Source: Taxillus chinensis (Eukaryota; Streptophyta; Magnoliopsida; Santalales; Loranthaceae). From it: DNA of 64,000 nucleotides. The stretch spans positions 35,108,324 to 35,172,323 of the forward strand of contig CM042085.1 in NCBI GenBank assembly GCA_023512835.1, in the 5' to 3' direction. The notes beneath the pieces were generated by a model, which ran no database searches, was not told where the DNA came from, and saw only the letters and a program-made list of their open reading frames with translations. Both the position numbers and the translations under genes were made by a program. The number at the start of each line of letters is the position of its first letter. Positions within the stretch are counted from its first letter, which is position 1. This document shows positions 1 through 9,610 of the stretch, piece after piece.

Positions 1-2046
1 GTTGAAAGAAAGAATCGAACATTAGTTGAAGCAACTAGAACCATGTTAATAGGAGCTCGATTTCCAAAATCCCTATGGGTGAAGTTGTTGCCATGCTTGT
101 TATGTACAAAACAGAACTCTAATTAACAAACGAGCCATGAAAACACCCTATGAGTTATGGAAGGGAAGGAGACCAAACATTGGTCACCTAAGGATCTTCG
201 GGTGTACTTGCTACATTCGAACAATGGCAAAGATTACTTGAACAAGTTTGATGCCAAATCAGATGATGGATATCTTGTTGGATATTCCATGACTAGCAAG
301 GCTTATCGTGTATTTAATAGAAGAACCAAAGTTGTTGAAGAGTCTATTCATGTTTCTTTTGATGAGACTAACCATGGAATGCAGAAAGGAGACACAAATG
401 TAAATGAAGTGCAGGACACTATCATTATAGAAGACCAAGACACAGATAATCCCACTACAACAGAGACAAGGGAAGATGCACCCGAACCTGATGAACACAG
501 AGCTGAACCGGTTGCTGAGGAACCAAGTCAAAAATCAGCAGAAAACCATGAATTTAACATTCAACCTGTTCAGACTCAGCCACTTTTATCAGCCCAAGAA
601 CCTGACATTGAGCAATTGGGCATCCATCATGAAGAAAGAGAAGACCTTCCAAAGACAAGAAGAAGGTTAAAGGACCACCCTTCTGAACTGATAATTGGAG
701 ATCCAGCTGCACGAGTTAAAACAAGGGCTGCCACACTTCATGAAAATCTGTATATGTGCTTCCTATCACAAGTGGAGCCAAAATCAGTTGATGATGCAGT
801 TCAGGATCACCATTGGATTGATGCAATGCAAGAAGAATTAAATCAGTTCAAAAGACAGAAAGTATGGGAGTTGGTCAACAGGCCCAGATCACAACAAGTC
901 ATTGGCGTGAAATGGATTTTTGAAACAAACTTGATGCTGATGGTGTTGTAATCGAAACAAGGCCAGACTGTTTGCAAAAGGATACGAGATAAGAAGAAGG
1001 AATCGACTATGATGAAACCTTTGCACCCGGTTGCTAGGATCGAGGCCATTCGCATGTTCTTAGCATATGTAGCATTCAAGGACTTCAAAGTTTATCAGAT
1101 GGATGTCAAGAGTGCTTTCTTGAATGGAGACCTCCAAGAAGAAGTCTATGTTGAACAACCACCTGGATTTCTAGAGCCAAACCAAGAGCACAAGGTATAC
1201 AACCCCCGAAAAAGGCTCTTTATGGACTAAAACAAGCTCCCGGAGCGTGGTATGAAACATTGTCGAGTTTCGATCAAAAATAAGTTCAGAAAAGGTAAAA
1301 TTGACCCCACTTGTTTCTCAAGGAAGGAAAAGGATCACCCTTGATAGTCCAAATCTATGTGGATGACATCATATTCGGATCAAAGGATAAAAAGCAATGT
1401 GAAGACTTTCTCATCTAATGAAAAGTGAATATGAAATGAGTATGATGGGAGAACTCTCATTATTCCTTGGATTGGAGTTCAAGCAGTTAGAGGATGGGAT
1501 CTTTATCAGTCAAACCAAATATACAAAGGAGATTCTGAAGAAGTTTAAGATGACCGATGTGACACACATGAAAACTCCCATTCCTACAAACGCCAAACTG
1601 GATATGGATGAAGCAGGGAAGGAGGTGGATATCTCGGAATACGGAAGCATGATTGGATCCTTGCCGTATCCGACAGCAAGCGGACTGACATAATGTTTGC
1701 AACATGTATCCGTGCTAGATACCAAGCTAATCCCAAGGAATCCCACTTGTCACATGTCAAGAGGATCATGCGGTATCCGAAGGGAACCCGAGAATTTGGG
1801 ACTATGGTATCCAAAAGAGTCTCGACTTCAAATTGAGAGGATATTCGGATGCAAACTTTGCCGGATGCAGGATTCATAGAAAGAGCACAAGTGGAACATG
1901 CCAAATCTTAGGCAACAGACTTGTATCCTGGTTTAGCAAGAAAAAGAATCCGGTTCAACCTCCACAACCGAAGCCGAATATATTGTTGCAGAAGTCGTTG
2001 TGCTCAATTGCTTTGGATGGCCGATCAACTATCGGATTATGGGTTT
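1..2046 (+). pseudogene. Degenerate Ty1/copia (SIRE-type) polyprotein: integrase end, reverse transcriptase, RNase H start
   Basis: The frame starts upstream of the window. Bases 1-110 read as the integrase stretch around VERKNRTLVEATRTM; 157-951 holds the integrase C-terminus, an acidic linker and the start of the copia reverse transcriptase. The RT continues at 1009-1230 with [21 protein letters not shown]. The catalytic YVDD is intact at 1356-1367. The connection with FLGLEFKQ lies at 1418-1690, and RNase H begins with GYSDANFAGC near 1836. At least six frameshifts or stops separate these pieces, so the gene is dead. The RNase H is cut at 2051 by the chromovirus at 2052-21141 and resumes at 35888 (good copy) and about 21147 (poor copy). 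The wording of the RT/RNase H resembles the SIRE/Maximus lineage of copia, which is an inference from family knowledge. Confidence 0.9.
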
Positions 2047-2051
2047 GACCT
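2047..2051. repeat. Target-site duplication GACCT, left side of the chromovirus insertion
   Basis: GACCT directly precedes the LTR start TGTCACG at 2052. The same five bases follow the matching LTR end at 35883-35887 in the good copy. In the poor copy the site reads GGGACT at 21141-21146. The match fixes both ends of the chromovirus and shows that it jumped into the copia RNase H. Confidence 0.85.
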
Positions 2052-2540
2052 TGTCACGCCCCGGATTTCCAACCCGAGGAAAACGGTTCGTGACTCCCTT
2101 TTACCCACCCGGTGGGCAAGGGATAGATGTACAAAATCCAACACATTCATAATAATCCACAATAAATAGCAAAAAGGCAAACCACTTATCTTTATTAAGT
2201 TCCAAAATCCATTACATCATCTCCAATTGGAGTTACAATAGTCTCAACATAACATTCGACAAAACACTCAAATAACAAAAGGAGTAAAGCCACAAGGCAG
2301 AAAGTCTTCCACCTCGGTGTTCCCACCTAACGCCCGTAGGTCCCCGTAAAAAAACAATACGATAGGAGGGGTGAGCAACCACAACTTAGTAGGGATCATG
2401 TCTCCCCAACCCATCCCATGCTCCTAGCATCTACATGGCGTGTGTACAAGTGCGGTGTCATGATACAATTATTTCAACAAATATAATAGTAAGCCTTCAT
2501 CAAAAGAAATATTTCAAACAGCCACATAGGCAAGCACATG

Positions 2541-2716
2541 AGCAATCCCGTGCTACCACAAACTACCGGGTTTCAAGAGCATCCGTGCTACCACAGCCTA
2601 CCGGGTTTCAAGAGCAGTCCCGGGCTTCCACAGCCACCGGGTTCTACAAAACAGTCCCGGGGCTTCCACGACCACCGGGTTCCATAAAATAGTCCTCAGG
2701 CTTCCACCACCGGGTG
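2541..2716 (-). repeat. CCGGG-rich minisatellite in the chromovirus LTR
   Basis: Four to five imperfect copies of a unit close to 37 bp, each with ACCGGGTTYC and CCCGGGCTTCCAC in + strand reading. It corresponds to the arrays at 51445-51660 and 57620-57870 in the other orientation. The paired 5' LTR (19583-21141) has lost most of it, which accounts for much of its shorter length. Confidence 0.75.
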
Positions 2717-3018
2717 TACAAGCAAACACGCAAACACACATGACCATACGGCATAACATCAAACACTTAGTATGCTTAGTCACACAGGAATAACATCGAA
2801 TACTTAGCATGCATATATTCATAGGCTCACAAACCCATCGACACAGATATAATCTCACACATAATATGCATGACCTCACAGGCATAATTTAAACACTAGA
2901 CGTGCGTGGCCTCACAGCATAATTTCAAACACATAATATGCCTGACCACACGGCATAATTTCAAACACTTAGCGCGCATATATGCATATATCCAAACAAT
3001 ATGCCATTGAAGGCCAAC

Positions 3019-3048
3019 ATCCATATAGGAGATCACACCTATATGAAT
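3019..3048 (-). other. Conserved LTR hairpin (11-bp arms, 8-nt loop)
   Basis: ATCCATATAGG and CCTATATGAAT flank the loop AGATCACA. On the transcribed (-) strand the arms pair fully with one T-G wobble. The same hairpin recurs in every chromovirus-type LTR of the window, for example at 46647-46676, 47773-47802, 51111-51140, 57292-57321, 61306-61335 and 63751-63780. Confidence 0.7.
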
Positions 3049-3295
3049 TTACATATAAATAATATAATAACAAGAACGATATCCAACGGTTCATTCACCA
3101 CAGGGCCTAACCCCGGATTAGGTACAAGAAGACCGAACCCCTACCTCAAAGATCCTCCACGCTCTTGCCTCCACGCCTAACGCCGTCCAACCACGGGAAT
3201 GACAATGACAGCCACGAATGGAGCTCATCTCTCTCTCGCGATGGCTGCGGCGGTTGGCAACAAAAACCCTAAACCTAAAATAAAGAGAGCTCCTC

Positions 3296-3490
3296 TTTAT
3301 ATAGACCCCACTTATCAAAACGACGTAATTTTGATAAATGAAATCCCACCATCAAAACGACGTAGTTTTGATAAATGAAACACACCATCAAAATGACGTA
3401 GTTTTGATAAATGAAACACACCATCAAAATGACGTAGTTTTGATAAATGAAACACACCATCAAAACGACGTAGTTTTGATAAATAAAACA
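3296..3490 (-). promoter_or_regulatory. LTR promoter: five 36-bp ACGT-palindrome repeats plus TATA box
   Basis: On the - strand five tandem 36-bp units (3314-3490) each contain ATCAAAAC, a six-base centre with ACGT, and GTTTTGAT, forming an imperfect palindrome. About 10 bp downstream of the last unit lies TATATAAA (3296-3303), then AGAGGAGC and a GA/CT-rich leader. ACGT cores are known sites for plant bZIP factors; occupancy here is inferred. A weaker version is seen at 20629-20805 and a good one at 35364-35545. Confidence 0.75.
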
Positions 3491-3836
3491 TGAACTAACC
3501 ACTCCGCCTCCACACAGGACAAAATACCCACAATCCGAACATGGTCATTGTCACACACAGCCTCTACACGCTCCCCACTTGAGCTCATTACACTCTCTAA
3601 CAACCAAGCCACGAAGACTCATAGAAACACTCCCTCGAAGACTCGCTCGGAAACGCGGCCTCGAAGATCTGTCTTGAAGATCTAACTTTCGACCCTCAAA
3701 CCTTCGAACTTCGACCCTCGGTCTTCGACCCTACGACCCAAATCTTCGGGTCTTCCACCTTTCGACCCAAGCGTTCGCCCAGGGTATTGTTCATCTTCGT
3801 TCCCGACTTGTTCTACCCAAAACACGGGTCATCACA

Positions 3837-4075
3837 TCCTCTTCCCCCTTAAGACTTTTCATCCTCAAAAAGAAACAACATGCAAGGAAAACAAACACAT
3901 GCGGCCCATTTGCAAGATAGTGAGCCACAACGCCCGGATGGATCACACAACATAACAGACATCTCAAACACATCTCAATAAAAATACCAGTTACTAGTAG
4001 AAATACAAATAGACCAAAGCATGAACTACAAGAAAACACATCACTACGACCACCTCCCCCCCCTTAAGATTGTTC
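3837..4075 (-). promoter_or_regulatory. Chromovirus polypurine tract and a second PPT-like module
   Basis: Next to the 3' LTR the - strand reads TTAAGGGGGAAGAGGA (3837-3852), preceded by TTTTTGAGGATGAAAAGTC. A PPT primes plus-strand DNA in reverse transcription. A second copy of the module lies at 4046-4075: TTGTTCAGGGATGAACAAT, then CTTAAGGGGGGGGAGG. Between them (3860-4045) I see no coding sequence. The non-autonomous element repeats this module four times. Confidence 0.75.
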
Positions 4076-4079
4076 ATCC

Positions 4080-4720
4080 CTGAACAACTCCGGGTGCACA
4101 TGAGTGGGGGTCGGGATGATACTTTCTCAATCGTGACACGTGGAACACATTGTGCACCCGACTCAATGCGGTGGCAATGCTAACCGGTAAGTTACGGGCC
4201 CCACACGAGCTATAACCTCAAATAGACCAATGAACCGGGGAGAGAGTTTGGAACCTCTCCCAAAGCGCCAATGTCCACATTGTGAGAGACATAGAGAAAC
4301 ACATGATCGCCTACGTAAAACTCCAAAGGGTCGACGCCGATCCGCATAAGATTTTCGCCGACTCTAGCCGATAACAACCGGGTCGACCGAATCAACTTAA
4401 CCTTCTTGATCCACAATCACCCAATTCATATCTTTCCTCCCTGTGGTGGGTGGAAGACCTGCCACAAAATCCATCGCTATGTGGTCCCACTTCCACTCCG
4501 CTATGGGCAATGGTCTGTAACATGCGCTGCCGTCGATGCTCCCCCTTCACCTGTCGACACGTGAGGCACCGCGAAACAAAGGCAGCCACATCGCGTTTCA
4601 TCCCCCGGCCACCAAAAATGTCCCCCGAAGCGCATGGTACATCTTCGTACCCCCTGGATACACAACAACTCTAGACTAGTGAAACTCCTCATCACCTCAT
4701 TCCCGAGAGAAGAAGCCACT
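4080..4720 (-). pseudogene. Chromovirus integrase, core deleted
   Basis: The zinc-binding end is visible as MKRDVAAFVSRCLTCRQVK (about 4545-4601), preceded by FGGHFWWPG. The start of the catalytic core follows (DGFCGRSSTHHREERYELGDC, frameshifted). The sequence then jumps to the C-terminal part with FYVGDHVFLYVS (4210-4330). The central core with the second and third acidic residues is missing, so integration activity is impossible. I cannot read a chromodomain in the 130 bp before the PPT. Confidence 0.82.
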
Positions 4721-4820
4721 ACCTACCGCCCCCGAAAGACAACTCATGCTCAAGACCCTCTGTCCAGGTCCTCGATAGCTCACCACCTCAATACGGGCAT
4801 GGAGAATCTCACACTCAAAG

Positions 4821-5360
4821 TCACCCAACTGTCCCTCCCCGGACGTCGCTGGTACAACTCGAGCACAACCACCAAAGGACTCGGGATTGTCCCACCATCA
4901 CGAACAACAGTCGTTTCACCGTAACATCGCCAACTTGCTCCATCGACTTCCACTCTCTCACGGCCACCTCGGCTTTCCCTTTTTCGCTCAATGCGTCAGC
5001 CATAACATTACCCTTGCCCGGGGTATAGGCAAGAGTAAAGTCAAAGGTCTGCAAACACTCCACCCATCTCCTCTCGCTCAAATTCAAGTCCTTCGAGTAA
5101 AAGATGTATCGAAGGCTCTTGTGATCATAAAACACTACGAACTTCTCCCCAAAAGGTAATGTTGCCAACTCTTCAAGGCAAAGATGATAATGCCACTCAA
5201 GATCACGTGGGTAGGTAGTCTGCTCATGAGGCTTCGAACTCGCCTCGACCCATAAGCTACCACACCGTGCTCCTGCATAAGCACACCCCAAACTAACCCT
5301 TAACGCATCACAAGATACCTCATATGGGATATCCTCCCGAGGTAACCTCAACACCGGTAA
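4821..5360 (-). pseudogene. Chromovirus RNase H
   Basis: A 177-residue open stretch (4821-5354) covers nearly the whole domain: VSCDALRVSLGCA (first acidic residue), the YPRDLEWHYHLCLEELA stretch, the FVVFYDHKSLRYIF strand and the C-terminal YTPGKGNVMADALS with the last conserved Asp. Frameshifts before and after separate it from RT and integrase. RNase H removes the RNA strand during reverse transcription. It is the best preserved part of this element. Confidence 0.88.
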
Positions 5361-5389
5361 GGGGTCAAACGGGTTTCAGAGCCTCAAAC

Positions 5390-6240
5390 GCCCGCCGACA
5401 CTTGTCATCCACTCAAACTTCACTCCTTCCGAGTCAACGCGTCAAAGGCCGCTAGAGCAGAGAATCCCTCTACAAAACGACGGTAATACCGCAAGCCAAG
5501 AAAACTATGAATCTCGAAAACATTGGTTGGCCTCTCCCATGATGACACCCCTCAATCTTGGTGGGTCCACTTAACCCTTCAATCGACACTACGTGGCCAA
5601 GAAAATGGACCTCCTTGCATCCAAAACTCGCATTTGCTAAACTTAGCAAACAACCGCCGATCCCTCAAGGTTTGCAGCACTATTGCCAAATACTCCACAT
5701 GTTCCCTCTCCGTCTTGGAATATACCAAGATATCATCTATAAACACCACCACGAACGAATCTATGTATGGAGCAAAGACTTGGTTCATCAAATGCATAAA
5801 CAACTGCGGCGCATTAGTGAGCCCGAAAGGCATCACTACCCACTCATAGTCTCCATACCTGCGGCGAAAAGCTGTCTTAGGGATGTCCTCCTCCTTAACC
5901 CTCAATTGATGATACCCCGACCGTAAATCTATCTTGGAAAACCACCGGCTCCACTCAACCGGTCAAACAGTCATCGATCCGAGGCAACGGATACTGTTCT
6001 TCATAGTCACCGAATTTAGCTTCCTATACGACGCAAAGGCGTAGCGTGCCATCCGCCTTCTTTTGCAAAGAGCACCGGAGCACCCCAAGGTGAGGTACTT
6101 GGTCCGATACCCCCTGGTCCACCAACTCCTCTATCTCGCCGAAGCTCCCTCGCTTGGATGGCCCCATATGATATGTTACTTGGGAGATTGGACCAGTCCT
6201 GCACCAACTCAATGGTGAACTCTACACTCCTCTTAGAGGT
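5390..6240 (-). pseudogene. Chromovirus reverse transcriptase
   Basis: Reading leftwards from 6212 one finds PISQVTYHMGPSK, IEELVDQG, a frameshift, SPWGAPVLFAKK and DGTLRLCV. Then [35 protein letters not shown] and the catalytic FIDD box (5732-5743), followed by KCEFW. All landmark motifs of the gypsy RT survive but lie in at least three frames. FIDD in place of FVDD/YVDD keeps both catalytic aspartates. Confidence 0.88.
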
Positions 6241-6349
6241 AAACTCCTCTCAACCGGTCAGGGAAGACATCCTGAAATTGGTCAACAACCGCTGGCCACA
6301 CTCTCTTTTCCACCTTCCCTTCCTCAAGAATTGCCAACCTGGTGGGTAA

Positions 6350-6790
6350 TGGCACCCCACGGTCCAACACCGGCCCCGCCCGACTGGCCTCACGGTCCAC
6401 TCCCCGTAGGGCAAGAGATCCCTGCTGGTGTAACCAAGGATACACGCCACCGATAATCGTCTATCTTGGCCCGGAATGCCATAAGCCAATCCATACCCAA
6501 GATCAGGTCAAAAGCACGCAAGGGCAATACACTTGGTCGAGCTCGGCTCCACACTTCCTATGGTTAACACACACAATCACGGCAAACACGCCGCACCTCA
6601 ATCATACCCCCCATCGGAGACTCAACAACTAGGGCTTCGCCGCCTCCACACAAGCTAACCCCAAGCTATCTATCACAAGCTCAAGAATAAAGAACACGAT
6701 GCACCCGCATCGAAAAGAACAAGGCTAATGTACGGGAGATCAAAAGGGTACCTCTAACCACCGATGGTCCCGCTCCACCCTCGCCGGTGG
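6350..6790 (-). pseudogene. Chromovirus aspartic protease and protease-RT linker
   Basis: A retroviral-type active site D-A-G-A lies at 6700-6711 in the context LFDAGAS. The protease-RT linker with a remnant of LGMDWLMAF is near 6460-6500, in shifted frames. The protease would cut the Gag-Pol polyprotein. The region has several stops. The assignment rests on the active-site motif and on its place between gag and RT. Confidence 0.72.
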
Positions 6791-6799
6791 GGGTGGTAG

Positions 6800-8127
6800 C
6801 TTAGCCTCCTCCTGGTACGTCGCCTCCGGTGCAAACACCCTCCTTGGCCCGAGCCACTGGTCGGCTCACTCACCGGGCGCTTTCCCGCCAAGAGCGCCTC
6901 CGACTTCGGTCGATGTTGTCGCTCGCCTCCCCGAGGTCGGGTCCGCCTAGATCCCTGTCTGGCTGGCCTGCCACGGCGGGCTGGCCTCTCACAGGTGTAC
7001 GGAAGCTAGCATCACTCCTCATGCTGGATGCCACGCCTCCGCCTCCCCTGTTGCCACTCCCGCACACCCGGCTCAAGTGGCCCTCTCGCCCACAACTGTT
7101 GCATTTCGATCTTTCTTTGGACACTCCCTCCCGAAGTGGCCTTGCTCCCCATGGCAATGACAACCGCTGGGAGACCTCCTACTGGACCTCCCGATCTGCT
7201 ACCGCCGAGCTAGACCTCCCTGGGTGTACCGAAGTATGCATCCCCCTTTGCGGAAGGAACCGATGTCCCTCTTCGATCTTGGTCCTCTGGGTCCCGAATC
7301 ACGTTCGATCCGCCCGGAACCGGCGACCTTGGTGGGCCTACCTCCCATCATCCAACTCTCTTTTCGGCCGATACGAGCCATCTCCACAACCTCAAGATAA
7401 GTCCTTAAGCACAAGATTGCCACCCTCTCGCTTGGTGACGTCCCCAAGGCCCAAAGTGAACTTGTGCCCCCGGTCCTCCTTTGCCATAGTCTTGGGAGCA
7501 AACCTACTCAAGCTCCGGAACTCTCGCTCATACTCAAGTACCATCCTTGATCCTTGTTTCAGGCTTCCAAACTCCTCCCTCTTCGCCACCTCAAAGATTC
7601 GGAAGAACTCATCAGCGGAAGAGGCGGAGAAACTCCTCCCAAAGCATGAACTACACCGCACGGCTCCCCGCGACACTCAACCACCACTCCGAGCATTCCC
7701 CTCCAATGGCGAATGGCCGTCTCACCTTATCCTCCTCCCGGGAGAGAAAGGAAAACACATGCTCGTACGCCTCGGCCAGTGCTCGCCTAACACCGGGTCC
7801 TCCTCCTTTTGAATCACAGAGGTTGTTCCCTTTCGAACCATGTCACCACGTCATCCTCTGCATGAGTCGGTCGCCACTCGGTTGAACCCTCCACGCTCCC
7901 TTGGTAACTCCCCCGCTGGTGGTGGCGGTGGTGGTGGCACCACCGTTGTGCCACCATCTCACGGCGCACCTCATCCCGAACTTCTTGCTTGGGATACCCT
8001 CCCTCGCCTCTTGGACCTCTAGCCGGATGCCTTCTCGTAGCTGCGCTAGCAACGGTGCATGTCGTCCAACTGATTGCCACACACCTGAGCCCCTCATGGG
8101 TAGATGACTCATCGCCCACCGCCCCAT
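6800..8127 (-). pseudogene. Chromovirus gag (capsid and zinc knuckle), cut by Athila
   Basis: The Retrotrans_gag capsid domain is at 7392-7676 (FFRIFEVAKREEFGSLKQGS, then LEYEREFRSLSRFAP). A complete CX2CX4HX4C zinc knuckle (CNSCGREGHLSRVC) lies at 7062-7103. The N-terminal part up to 8119 contains GDESSTHEGLRC. The first codons are on the far side of the Athila insertion at 19060-19098, and the two flanks continue in the same frame. Internal frameshifts make it non-functional. Long open frames on the + strand here are only the complement of gag. Confidence 0.85.
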
Positions 8128-9610
8128 TGATGCATTTTTAGCCTCTAAAAGAGCTAGCTAATGTCGTTAAATCTCTCTTTCAAGATAATAAATTCCCTAA
8201 GTTTGCACTAAAAGAATAAGATCAAGCAAGGGGTCGAACCCACTGGGATTAGCCTAGTTTTCTAGTTCTCAAATCAAAACACCCAATTACTCTTGTTCTA
8301 TAAAATGTCTTGGCAAAAAGTTTTCTTTTTTAAACTAAAGATCTAATTTTTATTTGATTTTGAATAAACAAAGAAAACAAAGTGATTTAGGATTAAGATT
8401 CAAGGATTAAAAGCATCTAGGGGTCACAATTTCACCTCCCTATGTTATCTCTACTTGGTTCATGGTATTAAGGTTATCCGATTGAAAACATGCTAAACAT
8501 AAGCCAAGGACAACAAATGGTCATTAAGGTCCTTTTAAGAGTTGTATGCCGAATGGTCATCTAAACACACAAACATGGAAAGCCAATAAATCATACTTGC
8601 AAAAGGATAATGATCACACCAATCACAAATAAGTTATGAATCTCAATCCCCTAGATTAGGGCTAAGAATACCAAGGTGTACATCCAAAGATAGAACTTAA
8701 GAACAGATTCATAAAACATGCAAAACTCAATCATCCAAACCCAATATTTATAAACACAAAGAAAGCAACAAGGGGCTACATTGCTCCCCTAGATTAAAAG
8801 ACTACTCACGCATGATTACAAGCAAAACCATAGCAGAAAAGCTAAACATCTTCTTCTTGACCACGCGCGCAACAAAGCTTCAAATCCAGGCTCCAAAATC
8901 CGCATTACTGGCATTGCACTCTAGGTCGAGGAGCAACCTCCAAGTCGTGGAGCCTCTCTCTCTCTCTAAAAATGTTTAGGGGGTCTAGCATGCGCTAGCA
9001 GAGGGCGTGGAGGCTTATATTTATAGAGTTTGGATGGGCCTTGAGGTGTGTAACCTAGCCCATCTATCAAAACGGCGTAGTTTTGATAAGTAACACTTGA
9101 AACTTTAAAAATCTCTATCTTACATCCACAATTTGGACATGGGCCTTCGGAAACAAATGATCAGCATGGAAAAACGATAGGATCGGTCCAAAAATATCTT
9201 TGCACGTCAATTTGCACATGATATGGTGAATTCACGTGCACCTCCAAATCAGCTCAAACTTCTCCCCAAGCTTCCTTGCATCCTATAGAGGCCCGAGAGG
9301 CAAAAAATAGGCTTGCACGTGAAATGGGTGAATTCACGTGCAGCTCCAAATGCTCTGAAATTTCTGTGGTAAGTGAGGACATCATTCTAAAGCAACTTTT
9401 GTTCTTGCACGCCAATTGTTTAAGGCCATCTACTATGTCAAAAGTGAGCTCCAAAATCTGCCAAAAAACTTAAAAACGCATGTATTTGCAATTAGCATCT
9501 TCCTAGGGGTTAGAGCAAATATATATGATATATGAAGCAATAAGGCTCTAATCATGCTCTTAAACATCCTAAATAAACACTAGAATAATGGCATAAAATG
9601 CACGTTATCA
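8128..9610 (-). repeat. Athila 3' LTR (1483 bp)
   Basis: On the - strand it starts TGATAACGTGCATTTTATGCC (9610 downwards) and ends GGCTAAAAATGCATCA (8128). U3 (about 9090-9610) has paired G-boxes: TGCACGTGAA and TTCACGTGCA at 9314-9323 and 9333-9342. A single ACGT palindrome lies at 9066-9087, a TATA-like TATAAATATAAG at 9012-9025 and a short GA stretch near 8955. Its partner is 17526-19059. Confidence 0.85.

Larger units (their letters stand above)
2052..3836 (-). repeat. Chromovirus 3' LTR (1785 bp)
   Basis: Read on the - strand it begins TGTGATGACCCGTG and ends CCGGGGCGTGACA, the TG...CA ends used by most LTRs in this window. In transcription order it holds a U3 with GGTCGAAG-type short repeats (about 3660-3800), five ACGT palindromes (3314-3490), a TATA box (3296-3303) and a CT/GA leader (about 3220-3245). 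It then holds a splice-donor-like GAG/GTAGGG near 3148, a hairpin (3019-3048), TGTTTGA-type repeats (2740-2990) and a CCGGG-rich minisatellite (2541-2716). Last comes the conserved TGATCCCTACT block (2380-2420). It pairs with 19583-21141. Confidence 0.88.

Noticed and set aside
3314..3490. CRISPR-like array (36-bp repeats)
   Set aside because: The units are directly joined without unique spacers, lie inside an LTR promoter, and the context is a plant nuclear genome with no cas genes.
6829..7812. 327-residue open frame on the + strand
   Set aside because: It is the complement of the chromovirus gag, whose zinc knuckle and capsid motifs are on the - strand.
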